Of a stretch of DNA of 64,000 nucleotides, positions 32,541-43,299 are shown one piece after another (the first letter of the stretch is position 1; each line of letters starts with the position of its first letter). The stretch is taken from positions 172,139 to 236,138 of the forward strand of contig CANTFK010000673.1 of NCBI GenBank assembly GCA_947646735.1, read 5' to 3'. The notes under the pieces were generated by a model. The model did not search any database, was not told the DNA's origin, and saw only the letters and a program-made list of their open reading frames with translations. Both the position numbers and the translations under genes were made by a program. The DNA comes from Peronospora farinosa (taxonomy: Eukaryota > Oomycota > Peronosporomycetes > Peronosporales > Peronosporaceae).

Positions 32541-35511
32541 ATGGGTGACTTTTTCCTGCACGCCTTGGTCGTCGACTTGGAGCAGACGCAGCGCGCATTG
32601 CCTCTGCACTGTTTGTTTTGCGTGCCTCAGCCCCGGTCGTTTCTTGTGGACGAAGTAGTAACCCAAGACGTACTGTATACACACTTTCTCACTTCTGAAG
32701 GCACTAACGATAAACCGGCTAGTCGTCTTGGCGAGTATCGTACACTTAATGGTACGTATACTTACTGATGTAATTTATGTAAATATACTGTCACTTCAAC
32801 AGTGTGGTTTGATTAGGTAAACAAGTACGTATCTTGGGGTCTCATGTTCATACCAAAAAAGGGTTTAATGATCGTAGACAAGTGAGAATCTTGCTGTCTG
32901 AGAAGAAAGAGGTCCACCATCAAATAGTGACTGTATTGCACATTAGTCGTCCTCTAGAAGGAGGCATTGAGATCCCAGACGATCCCAATGAAATTGACGT
33001 TGCGACTTTTCGAAAGTATACAGCCATTCTACGATCATTCCCTGAGAACGAGCTGGTGTTTTACCAATTAGATGAGACAATCAATCAAGTACACCGAATT
33101 TGTGCTCAAGAGCAAGTGTATGAGAGGTATAAAGAGACGTTGCCAGTAAGCTTGAGGCAAGAGTGGGAAGCTGCAGTAGATGAATTGATTCATGCAGGGA
33201 GTTTGGATAGTGTCGAAGAGGAAGATCGATTACAGATAAGACATGGAGGAGGAGAGAGTCATTTACTGCAGCTTCAGCAAGTTGTCGAGTGCTACTTAAT
33301 GGAGAGTTTGTATGACTTGGTTTATCCAAGAGTAGTGGCAAGCTGTTACGATATGGACAGGAAGTTGCAACAAGTCATGTATCGTATGAGACACTATACT
33401 CCAGAAGATTTCGGACTTCGTAAGGAGTTTCAGGTGAGATGCCAATACTGTTTGCAAAAAAGGATGAAGTGTTGTAGTTGAATGTTAGTATGACTTGTTG
33501 ATTCTTACTATGTGTAGTGTTTTGCGGCGGAAGCGCGAGATACACTTCTTACCGTTGTTGAAAAGAAAACACCATTGCATATGCTGCTAGTTCTCAAAAC
33601 CTGCATTGATCAAATTAGCGACGCGATAAGTCGGAATGTCAAGCTGCGTCGATTAGACTCTGGTACTAGGTGCTTCTGACGGTTTTTCTATGCGTATTGG
33701 TATCTCATACGTTTCAATGCGTATTGTTGCAGAGGCGTATCAGTTGACAACAGACGATATCTTGGACCAGCTACTATTTGTGGTACTACGGGCATTTTAC
33801 CACGTAACGCGCAAATTAACGGGAAGGGATGTATGTCCAGTATCACCATTTCCCATTGCAGCCGTGATAAAGTACATATCCGACTACCACTTCATTAACT
33901 TGAATACGACAGCGCTAGGCTTCACTATCGCAAACTTTCAAGTGGCTATCGAGTATTTCCTGAAGCGTGGGGATCACAGAGATGATTGCAAGGAGTGTTT
34001 GGAACTCGCTTCGCAAGACGGAAACGCTGGAAGTCGCTGCTTGCAGATGATTGCAGAGTCGAGCTGCGTTCGGGCTGCCCATAAGATTCGACGAGATCTT
34101 ATGAAGGATGTAGAGGACGTGGAGCTTGCACGACGAGATACGAAGACTGTGACTGGGCAAAAATGTTTGCCAGTCGTTCTTGAATCTACTCGTGATGTGA
34201 CGTCCATGAGAAGTATATCAGTAGTTGGTGAATGGTCTTCGCCGATTGATGATGGTCACGAAGTGGAAGCTAATGCCTCATTAGGTGGCTTGCTTGCTGT
34301 TCATCCTGTTGAATTTGTTGTTAATGGAAAAAAATCCGTAAAGAGTGACACCAATGTACTTCAAGTAAGCGGTGGGCAACGTTTTTTTGCTTCAGTAATG
34401 GAAGATGGCAAATTGTTCATGTGGGGAGACAGCTCCGGTGGCCGTTTGGGATACGCTCTTGCTGATGGAGATTCGCGACGAGTGAACTGTCCACAGCGTG
34501 TATTCACCTTAGAGCAGCAGACGATCACTCAGGTGGCATGTGGAGCTTTTCATACGCTGGCCACAGATTTAAATGGACATGTTTTTGCGTGGGGTAGCAA
34601 CTCCAGAGGGCAATTGGGATTTCTATCACCAGGCTCTTCGGCAATAACAATGGAGACACCGTCCGTTGTAGGAGCTCTTCGAGGGGCGCGCATAAGTTCT
34701 GTTGCTTGCGGCGAGTACCATTCCTTGGCCCTTTCGTCCGATGGCTGCATATTCTCATGGGGTTGCAATAAGTACGGTAAACTTGGTCGTACTGCAGAGG
34801 GGTTGCTAGAGATGGCGGTAAGTATCCATTTTATGTGGGCCAAATTGGCTAGATTGTATTGTTGACAAGTGTTGGGATTCGCATGCATGGCTAATGTAGA
34901 AACCTAGACTACTCGATGCGGACTGGACAGGATGGTCAATGGATACGAAGTCCAAGATAAGGAGTGGAGAAAAAAGCGTTGTCAGCCGCATCGCTGCGGG
35001 AAAAGATCATTCGCTTGCCATTAGCAGTGATGGAGCGGTATTTACATGGGGGCGTGGTGACTCTGGGCAGCTTGGACACGGCTGCTACATGGATGTCACC
35101 GAGCCAATGCAGGTTATGGCTATAGCTGGTACCTCTGGCCTAGTAGACGTCGCAGGAGGGAATACTTTTTCGCTTTTTCTGGTCGAAAATGGAACAGCAT
35201 ACATCTGCGGACGGGACCCTTCGCTCAATGCTGATAAGCTGCTTCTCTCGCCATCACTGCTGTCACTTCCATCTCAACTTGCGCATAAGTTCTTGGGGCA
35301 GATCGTTTCAGTCTCTTGCGGCGAAATGCACTACGCCCTTTTGTCAAAATGTGGAGCGCTTCTAGTCTCCTTCGGAAGCTTTTTCCAGCCCTCACTCGTT
35401 GTCGGATCAACAACAGACGAATTGCAGGAGAGGCGTGTAGCCTGGGTGAAAGAGGCTGGCATAGTGCGTCAGATGACTTGTGGAGCATCTCATACGATCG
35501 TCGTTGCCTAA
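32541..35511 (+). CDS. VPS9-RCC1 fusion protein (alsin-like Rab GEF candidate)
   Basis: Five exons, 32541-32751, 32817-33433, 33518-33662, 33733-34817 and 34900-35511, total 2,670 nt (889 residues) with consistent phases and GT-AG borders. The N-terminal 320 residues are helical and unassigned. A VPS9 domain follows at about 324-405 (TTDDILDQLLFVVLRAFYH; IKYISDYHFINL; an AIEYF helix). VPS9 domains exchange nucleotide on Rab5-type GTPases at early endosomes. The C-terminal half has RCC1 repeats (KLFMWGDSSGGRLGYA; HVFAWGSNSRGQLGF; CIFSWGCNKYGKLGR; AVFTWGRGDSGQLGHG), with two weaker blades at the end. Animal alsin has the domains in the opposite order (RCC1 first, VPS9 last) plus DH/PH and MORN parts that I do not see here. 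Confidence 0.85.
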
Positions 35512-36659
35512 ATGCAAAAAAACAGAAGTTTACAACATCATACTCCGCGGTTAAAGGTAGAAGTAGTCATTGTGGAGACTCCCGAGCTGTTCTTGATATC
35601 TTGTAGAACTTGTCGTAACAAGGTTTACATAATGGATCCGTGTCGAAATTCAAGAGATGAAGGTACTTTTGTGTGGCTATCGATCACGTTCTGGAACATG
35701 TGCAACTCAAGCGCATTAATTTTGGATTCCGATGGAGAAAGTGTGCAAGAAGTCGACACTCCACCACCAAGTTGTATAATGGAGCCCCATTGTCATTTAA
35801 TGCTAACTATGTGGTCAATTTTCTATATCTTGACGTCTGCTGTAAATGTATTGACAGTTGAAAATGCAAAGGTTACGGATCTCGTGTCTTACCTCAACCG
35901 ACACGTTCGATTACGAATACCAGCCTTCACGTGACGTGCGGAAACCCCAAACATCTCTGTCTCGTGTCCGACCGCTCCAGTGCACTAGAATCCTCCCTCG
36001 CTGGAGCTCAAGTGGGTGGGGGCATGTCTTGGGCATATATCTCGCGCGGCCACCGGTCATGCGGACAGCAGACGAGTGGAAGACAAGGGCAGCGCGCTGT
36101 ACAAGCTGCCTGTGTTGATAATGGGGTCGCACGATAAAGTGACGAGTTAGAGCTTGCCCAGGTGTTTTACGAACGGCGAGTGAAAAGGAGCTGTAAGTTT
36201 TTGACGAATTCTTCCACGCACTTTTTGAGGATCCGGAGCATAAGACATCTTTGGCCAATTTGGTGTAAATGCCTGTGCTCTGCAGTTCTTGTCCGCATGA
36301 CTTGGTGACACGTACATGTTACCACGTCGACAAGAAATGCTGTTCATTATTCGAGCTCGCAGTGGCAATGAAGGTGCTGTTGCAGCGGCTGAATCCTCCT
36401 CACGAACGTGGGGTAGGCGTGACGACTGCGACGGTGATCTCCAACAAGTCGTTTGGTTAATCTTGACCTTCCGGTGGCAGCAACACGTCGTAATCTCGAT
36501 AATCTTGTCGACGGACGCTAGCATAAAAACAACAGCCATGCGTAGAAGTACCGGACATTGCCCTTGCCAACACACACTTGCCATACACGAAAAGTGATGA
36601 CCATACTCTTTGATACACACTTGACAATTTATACGATGTAGAGCTCGGTTTACAATAGT
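35512..36659. other. Unassigned region with overlapping short frames
   Basis: Downstream of the VPS9-RCC1 gene. Plus-strand frames (for example 35512-35934 and 35673-35861) overlap and look like one protein in shifted frames (INFGFRWRKCARS; NANYVVNFLYLDVCCKC; DLVSYLNRHVRLRIPAF), suggesting a broken or spliced gene that I cannot name. 36120-36650 shows no convincing coding sequence. Confidence 0.35.
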
Positions 36660-36913
36660 AAAGATTGCTCGGAGCTGACAAGACACGAGGCCCAAAAACT
36701 GGCGATGCTGCTGGGAATGTGGAGTGTGACAGCCTTGAAGACGGCTGCATTCCTGTCAATCCAAATTCGTGTTTGGCAAATCGTCGCGAGGATATGCCAA
36801 ATTTGTGTCCAGACGCGTTCAGCTTCATTGGCGTCATCCTGAAATTGGTCCGCTAGGATTTTCGTGCGGTACTCGCGGATGCTGTCAACTCGTCGACTGG
36901 CACAGGCCCCCAA
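36660..36913 (-). pseudogene. LINE 3'-end fragment
   Basis: Encodes ACASRRVDSIREYRTKILAD and on to RNAAVFKAVTLHIPSSIASF. This matches the C-terminal part of the nearby LINE (40800-41030) at most residues, but on the opposite strand and separately diverged. Only about 85 codons remain. Confidence 0.8.
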
Positions 36914-36986
36914 ATGTAGTTACATAACACAAATGTCATTTACTCTCTGTATTACAATACAAATGTTGTACTTAAAATCAGCTTAC

Positions 36987-37669
36987 CTAAAAGTACTTCC
37001 TGATGAAGACAATAGCGAGCCTTGGAAGAAGCAGTTGCCGTACCTCGTACGTGCCGCAGCGCGGGTTCAGCAACTCGGTCGGTTGCGTACATAAGTTGGC
37101 GTTCCTGTTGTCCACGTACTTGGCTCTGAGACACAGCTGAGACACCGGTCGCGCAATTAGCGATTGTAGATCCCCGTTCGGATTTCCCGCCAGCATGCCA
37201 GCGGCACTACAATGCAATGAAACAGCCAACAAACAAGTACAAGACTTGTGCAGTTTTAGCCGCTGTGTCTGCATCACCATCTATGAAATTACACGATCAT
37301 CTGCATTTGCTTTATGAATTGTCCCATCGCTGAACATCTAACATATTGCTGGGCTAAGCCAAAAACAAGATGTTCTAGAGCATGTGCCACCTCCGAGCTC
37401 TTGCAATTTCGGGTATAATTGATACGCGCTGAGGCAGCTAAAGAAACGACGTTGACTGCTTCAAAGCGCCGCGTTGCAGTGTACGGATGGCGGCGCACTT
37501 GTAAGCGCATGTTGTAACCGTTGTAGGCGCTGGACGGAACGCTGGCTGCAATACTGGCTTCTCCTTTTCCCGCGGCTCTCGTGATTTGGAGGTCCATTTC
37601 GATTAGAACCATGTGTGTAGGAACACACTGTTTATTTGCCGTGACTACGTAGACGGAGCAAGCTATCAC
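36987..37669 (-). other. Possible broken minus-strand coding sequence, unidentified
   Basis: The frame 37669-37289 has good coding character (YNGYNMRLQVRRHPYTATRR; SSEVAHALEHLVFGLAQQ) without an obvious start or end. The next frame, 37280-36987, is less convincing. No family recognised. Confidence 0.3.
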
Positions 37670-37679
37670 TACATTGTTA

Positions 37680-38289
37680 TCCAGGCCCGGCCATCGATGT
37701 CAGCTTCCCTGGCTTTCGGAGGTCTACGTCTCTGTCCGTTGTTGGCCGAAGGCGCAAATTGGGACCATCAAAGGTAATTGAAGTAGCACTACTACCAAAC
37801 ATGAAAATTTGTCATGAACATAGCATTCTACGGTGGCTGTGGCTTTCTATTTGCGCCTGTACAGTTCAAATCATACATAGACGGGAAATCACTAACGTCC
37901 TGTCCATCTGACCTCATCAGCTCAAACGTCAAGTTGATATGAGTGGATTAACTCGGACGTGCTGCTCACAATACCTTGGCAAGCTGATAAGATCATTCGA
38001 CACCAGTCAAATTCCTACGGTGCGCTTTGTTTAACAAATGCGCTAACAAATGCGCCACAGTTGGGCACCCTTCACCAGCCTAATATCTTTGAAAGCGCGA
38101 TGTTGATATCGCCGCATTGCTCTAGTATCATCCTTTAAGAATGTAAACACTATTTTTTGTCCTACGTATTGACGATAATGATACCGTTTGCGATGATGCT
38201 CGGTCCCTTGAGATACTTCTGCGATACAGCTAGAAAGGTTACTATCCAAGAGCCAGGCGAATTTGGCGGTGTTGATGTCTGCCCTTCCA
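37680..38289. other. Non-coding flank upstream of the LINE
   Basis: No coding frame supported. Because the LINE carries a target duplication, this sequence was originally continuous with the region just upstream of the effector-like gene at 41.4 kb, so it may be its distal promoter. Confidence 0.4.
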
Positions 38290-38305
38290 ACAGTCAAGTG
38301 TCCGA

Positions 38306-41236
38306 GCGGATTTACCTCCCTCGTTTCTCGAGGCGCTAATAATCCCGCTGCGAAAAAAAGGAGACTCGGACGACGCGATGGATTATCGTCCGATCTCCTT
38401 ACTGCAAACCAGCTACAAGGTGTTTGCCAAGGTACTGGCAACGAGATTACAGCTATCGTTACCCCGGGCCATCAGCGACTCCCAACAAGGCTTTGTGCGC
38501 GGGCGCAAAATGTCCAAACCAGTTATGATGATGATGGCTCAACTGTCGACTGCAATGGAGCAAGAGGAGGTGCCGACAGCACTCAGTCGGTGTATTTTGC
38601 TGCTGGATTTCAAGAAGGCTTATGATACCGTGGACCGGGACTTTCTGTACGCGACTCTACGTCAGTTCAGCTTTGACGAGCGATTCATCGACCTCATTCG
38701 ACGTATTCACACCGGCACGACAGCCAGCTTCGTCGTAAATGGTTGTTATTCCACACCTCTACAGGTTCGGTCAGGGATTCGGCAAGGATGCCCGTTAGCA
38801 CCTCTTCTATTTTTGCTAGCAGTTGAGGTTCTCGGCCTAGCACTTCTGCAAGACCCCAACCTTAAAGGGCTACAAGTGCCCGGCCAGCCCGGGCAGACCC
38901 ACCTTTACTCAGCATTTGTGGATGACACCACCCTATTTCTCGAGACAGCGGAGCAAATACCCCACGCGTTACATGTTGTGCGAGCATTTGGCGCTCTTGC
39001 TGGCCTACAGGTTCAACCTGCAAAGAGTCAGCTGATATTTCTGAATAGATCTGTCATGCTGGAGAGGTACGAGGGAATGACGGTCGTCCCCGCGGGCGCA
39101 ACAACTCGATACTTGGGCTATGAGGTTGGAACGGGGGAGTTAGTGAACAAGAACTGAGCCCAGCGGATCCGGAAAATTCAAAGGAGGCTTCTCACAGCGA
39201 CACGAGTAGCAACGAGCGTGGAGAATCGTGTGTTAATCCTCAACTCCATCGTGTTTCCCTCATTATTATTTACCGCGATAGTTTTTGAATTACCTCGGTG
39301 GGCGGAAAAAGAACTGCACAATCTATACAAGCAATTCCTGTGGGCGCACGCGACGACGACAGAAAGCAGTCGCCACAAGGTTAATCCTGGACTACTTGTG
39401 ACGCCAAAACAAGCGGGAGGCATCGGACTAGCGGCTGTTTCGGTAGCGGTTAAAACTCAACGCACAAAGCACGCGTTTGCTTGGCTTACTCAGAAGCCGG
39501 ATAAATACTATACTGCATGGCGAATGTGGACTTTCCGGAACAATCAAGGACCGGCCGCGACAATAGTGACTCCGGCTCAGGCTAAACTACGGGCATTGTT
39601 TAACCGGGCAGGTTCGCCAGGCCATGAGCTGAGGCAGGAGCTGGGAGAACGGCTCTCCCCAACAACAGATCAACAGGACCAGGTGACCGCGTGGAGGCAC
39701 GCCCACTCCTCGGCCTTACTTGACCGAGCCATTAGCTGGTGGGAGGGGGACGAATTGGTACTGTCGTTCATTGACCCTTTCCCCATACGGCTGCTGGGGT
39801 ATGATGATATGCCGGAGGAAATTCAGCGATTCTGGGCCACTTTTAACTGGAGTGCGAACCCATGGATTCGGGACCAGGGAGGCAACATGCTGGCCAGGAC
39901 TACTTATAACAGGATCGAGGACTGCACCCTCGAACAACTACACATCCGGCGTACGGGGCCAGCGGAATTCGTTTTACGAATACCAATCCCTCAGGACCAA
40001 CCCGGCCCTCATTCCAACGCAAAACTCCGTCGGTGGGCAACAGCCATCTTGCTTTCATCCCCGGACTTACCTATCGGGTCAGAGTTGCACGCGGCACCGC
40101 CACTACGCCTACGACAGGCACCACCATGTCTCCGCAGTTTTCGCTGGAAGCTTCTCGGAGCAGGCCTTATCGAAGGTCACTCGACGGATATCAAGCACGG
40201 CCAAACTCGGCCTGTCACTCTGCACCAAGCTGATGATGGGTTACACTGGTTTTGTCACGGCTTCCTGCCGGAGCTCACTGTCGGTTCGCCATCGGAACGC
40301 CAGGCGGTCTGTCGTGAGATTAGAACTTGGGGTCTGGTATTCGAAGCGCACCCGCAGCTGCATCGGTTTCCTTGGTCTGTGCCGACCACAACGTCTAATC
40401 ACTTCGTTACAAAGGCCTTAGGCAAGCAAGCTTTCCGGTTCCATAAAAAGGTTCTCGCTCGCCAACTTTCCGTTCTCATTGATCGACTGTCCAAATCTGC
40501 AACGACGGATGAATGGCAATGCGCAGCGCTCCGGCAAACGCCGAGGCAAGTGTGGGATCATAGTAATGGACTCACACCGTATCCAGTCTGGACAGGGTAC
40601 AGGGTGGCGACCAGACAATTAAATCTGTATCACGCTACGAGGTACGAAAATAATAGTTGCAGAAAGGCACCGGCCTGCAGCGGCAGTGAGGAGACCATTG
40701 GTCATCTGTTTTGGGACTGTGCCTGCGCTGCAGCGCTATGGGGCAAACTTATTGGTCACTGGACTGGGCAACAAGTTACCCGCCAAGCGACCAAACACTT
40801 TGTGGTGGCCTGTGCAAGCCGAAGGGTTCACAGCATACCCGAGCACCGTATGCAAAGTCTAGCGGACCGATTTCAGGATGACACGGATGCAGCCGAACGT
40901 GTCTGGACGCGAATTTGGCACGTCTTGGCAACGATATGTCACACACGGCTATGGGTCGACAGAAATGCCGCTGTCTACAAGGCAGTCCCGCTCCACCTTC
41001 CCAGCAGCATAGCCAGTTTTTGGGCTTCGTGCCTTTGTCAGCTCCGAGCGATCGCGAAGAGAGAGCATCAAAAAGTTGCGTCCGCCACAACGGGTGCTTT
41101 GCTATATGCATGCATCGAGTTGCTCGAGCGCGAACCTAGAGGGCCACCGCTTTCAACGGTGACCAGCCATGATTTACAGTCGGGCCAACCGGCGTTGACA
41201 TCCTGGCTCAGGACTTTCCAGAGATCTTGCACATAG
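38306..41236 (+). pseudogene. LINE ORF2 (RT and C-terminal zinc region), one in-frame stop
   Basis: A single frame of about 976 codons interrupted only by TGA at 39155-39157. RT landmarks: DYRPISLLQTSYKVFAKVLA, LLLDFKKAYDTVDRDFL, GIRQGCPLAPLLFLL and the catalytic AFVDDTTLF at about 38915-38940. The C-terminal half holds the zf-RVT type segment (GSEETIGHLFWDCACAAALW, with Cys-x-His-x-Cys spacing) near 40680. No endonuclease domain because of 5' truncation. The codon context suggests TGG to TGA. The single lesion and clean target duplication point to a fairly recent insertion. Confidence 0.9.
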
Positions 41237-41278
41237 TTAACACCATGTAAATAGACGATCTGAACAACCCCCCCCCCC
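38306..41278 (+). mobile_element. 5'-truncated LINE with 16-bp target duplication and C-tail
   Basis: ACAGTCAAGTGTCCGA occurs at 38290-38305 and again at 41279-41294, exactly flanking the element. The insert starts inside the RT ORF (coding from its first base, reading ADLPPSFLEALIIPL) and ends with twelve C residues (41267-41278) rather than poly-A. The endonuclease domain and everything 5' of it are missing, the usual result of incomplete target-primed reverse transcription. Confidence 0.85.
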
Positions 41279-41289
41279 ACAGTCAAGTG

Positions 41290-41345
41290 TCCGACAGCCA
41301 GTCAAATGTCCAACAGCCAGTCAAATGTCCAACAGCCAGTCAAGG
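41290..41345 (+). repeat. Short tandem repeat upstream of effector gene
   Basis: Units of about 19 bp of the form CAGCCAGTCAAATGTCCAA, roughly three copies, starting inside the LINE target duplication. Confidence 0.75.
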
Positions 41346-41415
41346 TCACAAACAGCCTCCCCACATTACATTTTGCCTGCCACTGTGCACGTACAGTAAG
41401 CGCCAGCCCACGACG

Positions 41416-43298
41416 ATGCTGATTGTTACCGCGCTGATCCTATGGTCAGCTGCGAGCGTGGCCTCCGCGATGCCTGTGCATGTCATCCATAGCGCACACG
41501 AGTCTACTACATGGAATGTGACGAACACTCCCCTCTCGGGCTCAAGCGTGAGCATGAATTCAAATTACTATACCTACAGCTCCGAGGAGAGAGGTGGACC
41601 ACCGGCGGATATCGTAACCATACTAAAGAATTTCCACGCATCCATCATACCGTCTGCTACGAGCGAAATTCCTCAGTTCGAAGCCATGAGTGAGGAATTT
41701 ACGCGTCTAACCCAAAGTGGCGAAACAACTTCATTTGTACCCGACTGGAAAAAATTTGTCAAGTCACAATACCCAAGTCACCCGAAAATTGCAGAAAAGG
41801 TAATATTCTTGACATTGGCATATTATTTTACGGGTGATGTTCTCCGTCATTTCCTAGTTGCGGGAACAAAGGTTGACACAACGAAGTACATTGCTCTCGA
41901 ACTACTTAACCTCGTGATCAATAAGTGGAAAAACAACGGGCAAAGTGAAGCAGAGGTATTTAAGCTTTTGGAGCTTCAGCAGCCGAATGGCAATCTTTTC
42001 GAAGGTCCAATCTTTGGTAAGTGAATTGAATTCGTACAAGCCAAATATGAAGGTCAACACGAGCGTTATAAAAAGATGTATGAAGTCTTGGCAACACATT
42101 TTAAGGTCGACGACCTAGCCAGAATTCTGGTTAAGGGAGCAGAAAGCGATGTTGGTGAAGAAATGAATGGCCGTGCTAGAAGTCTGCTAGACTTTCAGGT
42201 CCGTAGGTGGAAGACCCTTGACCGAGATGAGGCAAATGTGTTTAAGCTGTTGCAACTCGACGAGACAAAAAAACCTTTGGAAAGCCCGGTTTTTCTTAAG
42301 TGGGCCAAGTTCGTCTGGCTGCGATACCCTAAAAAAACTCCAATAAGATGATTCTCGACAAACTATCATCTATTTACGAAAGCAAAAATGCTTTATTGGG
42401 TGGTCTGGATGCGCTAGATCGAGCAAAAGCCTCTTCTCAGGATAAAGCTGCCGAAAAGATACTAAAGTACCAGTACAAGCAGTGGGGCAACAAAGGTGCG
42501 GAGGAGGTTTTTGATATTTTAGAGCTCCAACGGACAGATAGCAATCTTTTCGATAAGCCGGCCTTTTCCGCGTGGGTCGGCTTCGTCTCGTCAATATCGT
42601 CGGATGGTTTAAAAGCATTTAAGACGATACTCTCCTTCCTTGGACTTGATTACAAGGACAATCTAGAGACAATACTCTCCCTCCTTGAACTTGTTTACAA
42701 GAATAGACCCAAGACGATGCTCTCCATCCTTGAACTTGTTTACAAAGATAATCTGGTCAAAGCTTTAGATGACGGAACAAAGATTAAGAAAGTGAAACCC
42801 GTCGCTGAAAATGTGAAGGCAGCCTTGAAAAGAAAAAAGGAGACAGAAGCGAAGAATAAATTGCGATTGGCAAAACGGAAAAATTCTTACTTACAAGAGC
42901 GTCCACCGGCGAAACGGCAGAATTCTAAGCGTCCATTGGCGATCGGGCAGAATTCCAAGCGTCCACCAGGACTAGCATCAGCATCAAAACCAGCATCAGA
43001 CCTAGTGCCAGACCCAGTAACAGACCCAGACCCAGCACTAGACCAAGTATCAGCATTAGGCCCAGCACCAGCATCAGCATCAGCATCAGACCCAGCACCA
43101 GACCCAGCACCAGACCCAGCACCAGCACCAGCACCAGACCCAGCACCAGCACCAGACCCAGCACCAGCACCAGCACCAGCACCAGCACCAGCACCAGCAC
43201 CAGACCCAGCACCAGCACCAGCACCAGCACCAGCACCAGCACCTGTGGCGAAATGGCCGATAATCGACTTGAACAAGCTACCGAATGAACGGCATTGA
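41416..43298 (+). pseudogene. Secreted EER/WY-type effector gene, interrupted
   Basis: From ATG 41416 a typical signal peptide (hydrophobic core, small residues before the cut) is followed about 30 residues later by an EER motif; I see no RXLR. Three similar modules of the oomycete WY type follow (a conserved Trp, a VF-x2-L helix and an LF/LE-x-P-x-F end), at about 41900-42020, 42175-42320 and 42450-42590. Two lesions break it: a TGA at 42022-42024, where modules 2 and 3 have Trp, and a frame change near an A7 run at about 42330. After module 3 come three short ILSxLxLxYK repeats, a basic Lys/Arg-rich stretch (KRKK; possible nuclear localisation) and a Pro-Ala/Asp-Pro tail. WY effectors act inside host plant cells to dampen immunity; here the full protein cannot be made by simple translation. 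The first frame alone could still yield a 202-residue secreted protein. Confidence 0.7.
43003..43245 (+). repeat. Pro-Ala/Asp-Pro coding minisatellite
   Basis: A CCAGCA hexamer array interspersed with CCAGAC units, encoding PAPAPDP-type sequence over about 80 codons at the end of the effector frame. The array is imperfect at its start and nearly pure toward its end. Confidence 0.9.
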
Positions 43299-43299
43299 A

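Noticed and set aside
37289..37669. Annotating this minus-strand frame as a definite gene
   Set aside because: Good residue composition but no start, no recognised family and no flanking exon; left as a possible broken sequence.
41287..41415. 43-codon N-terminal extension of the effector frame
   Set aside because: It starts in the LINE target duplication and would bury the signal peptide; ATG 41416 gives a proper secretion signal.
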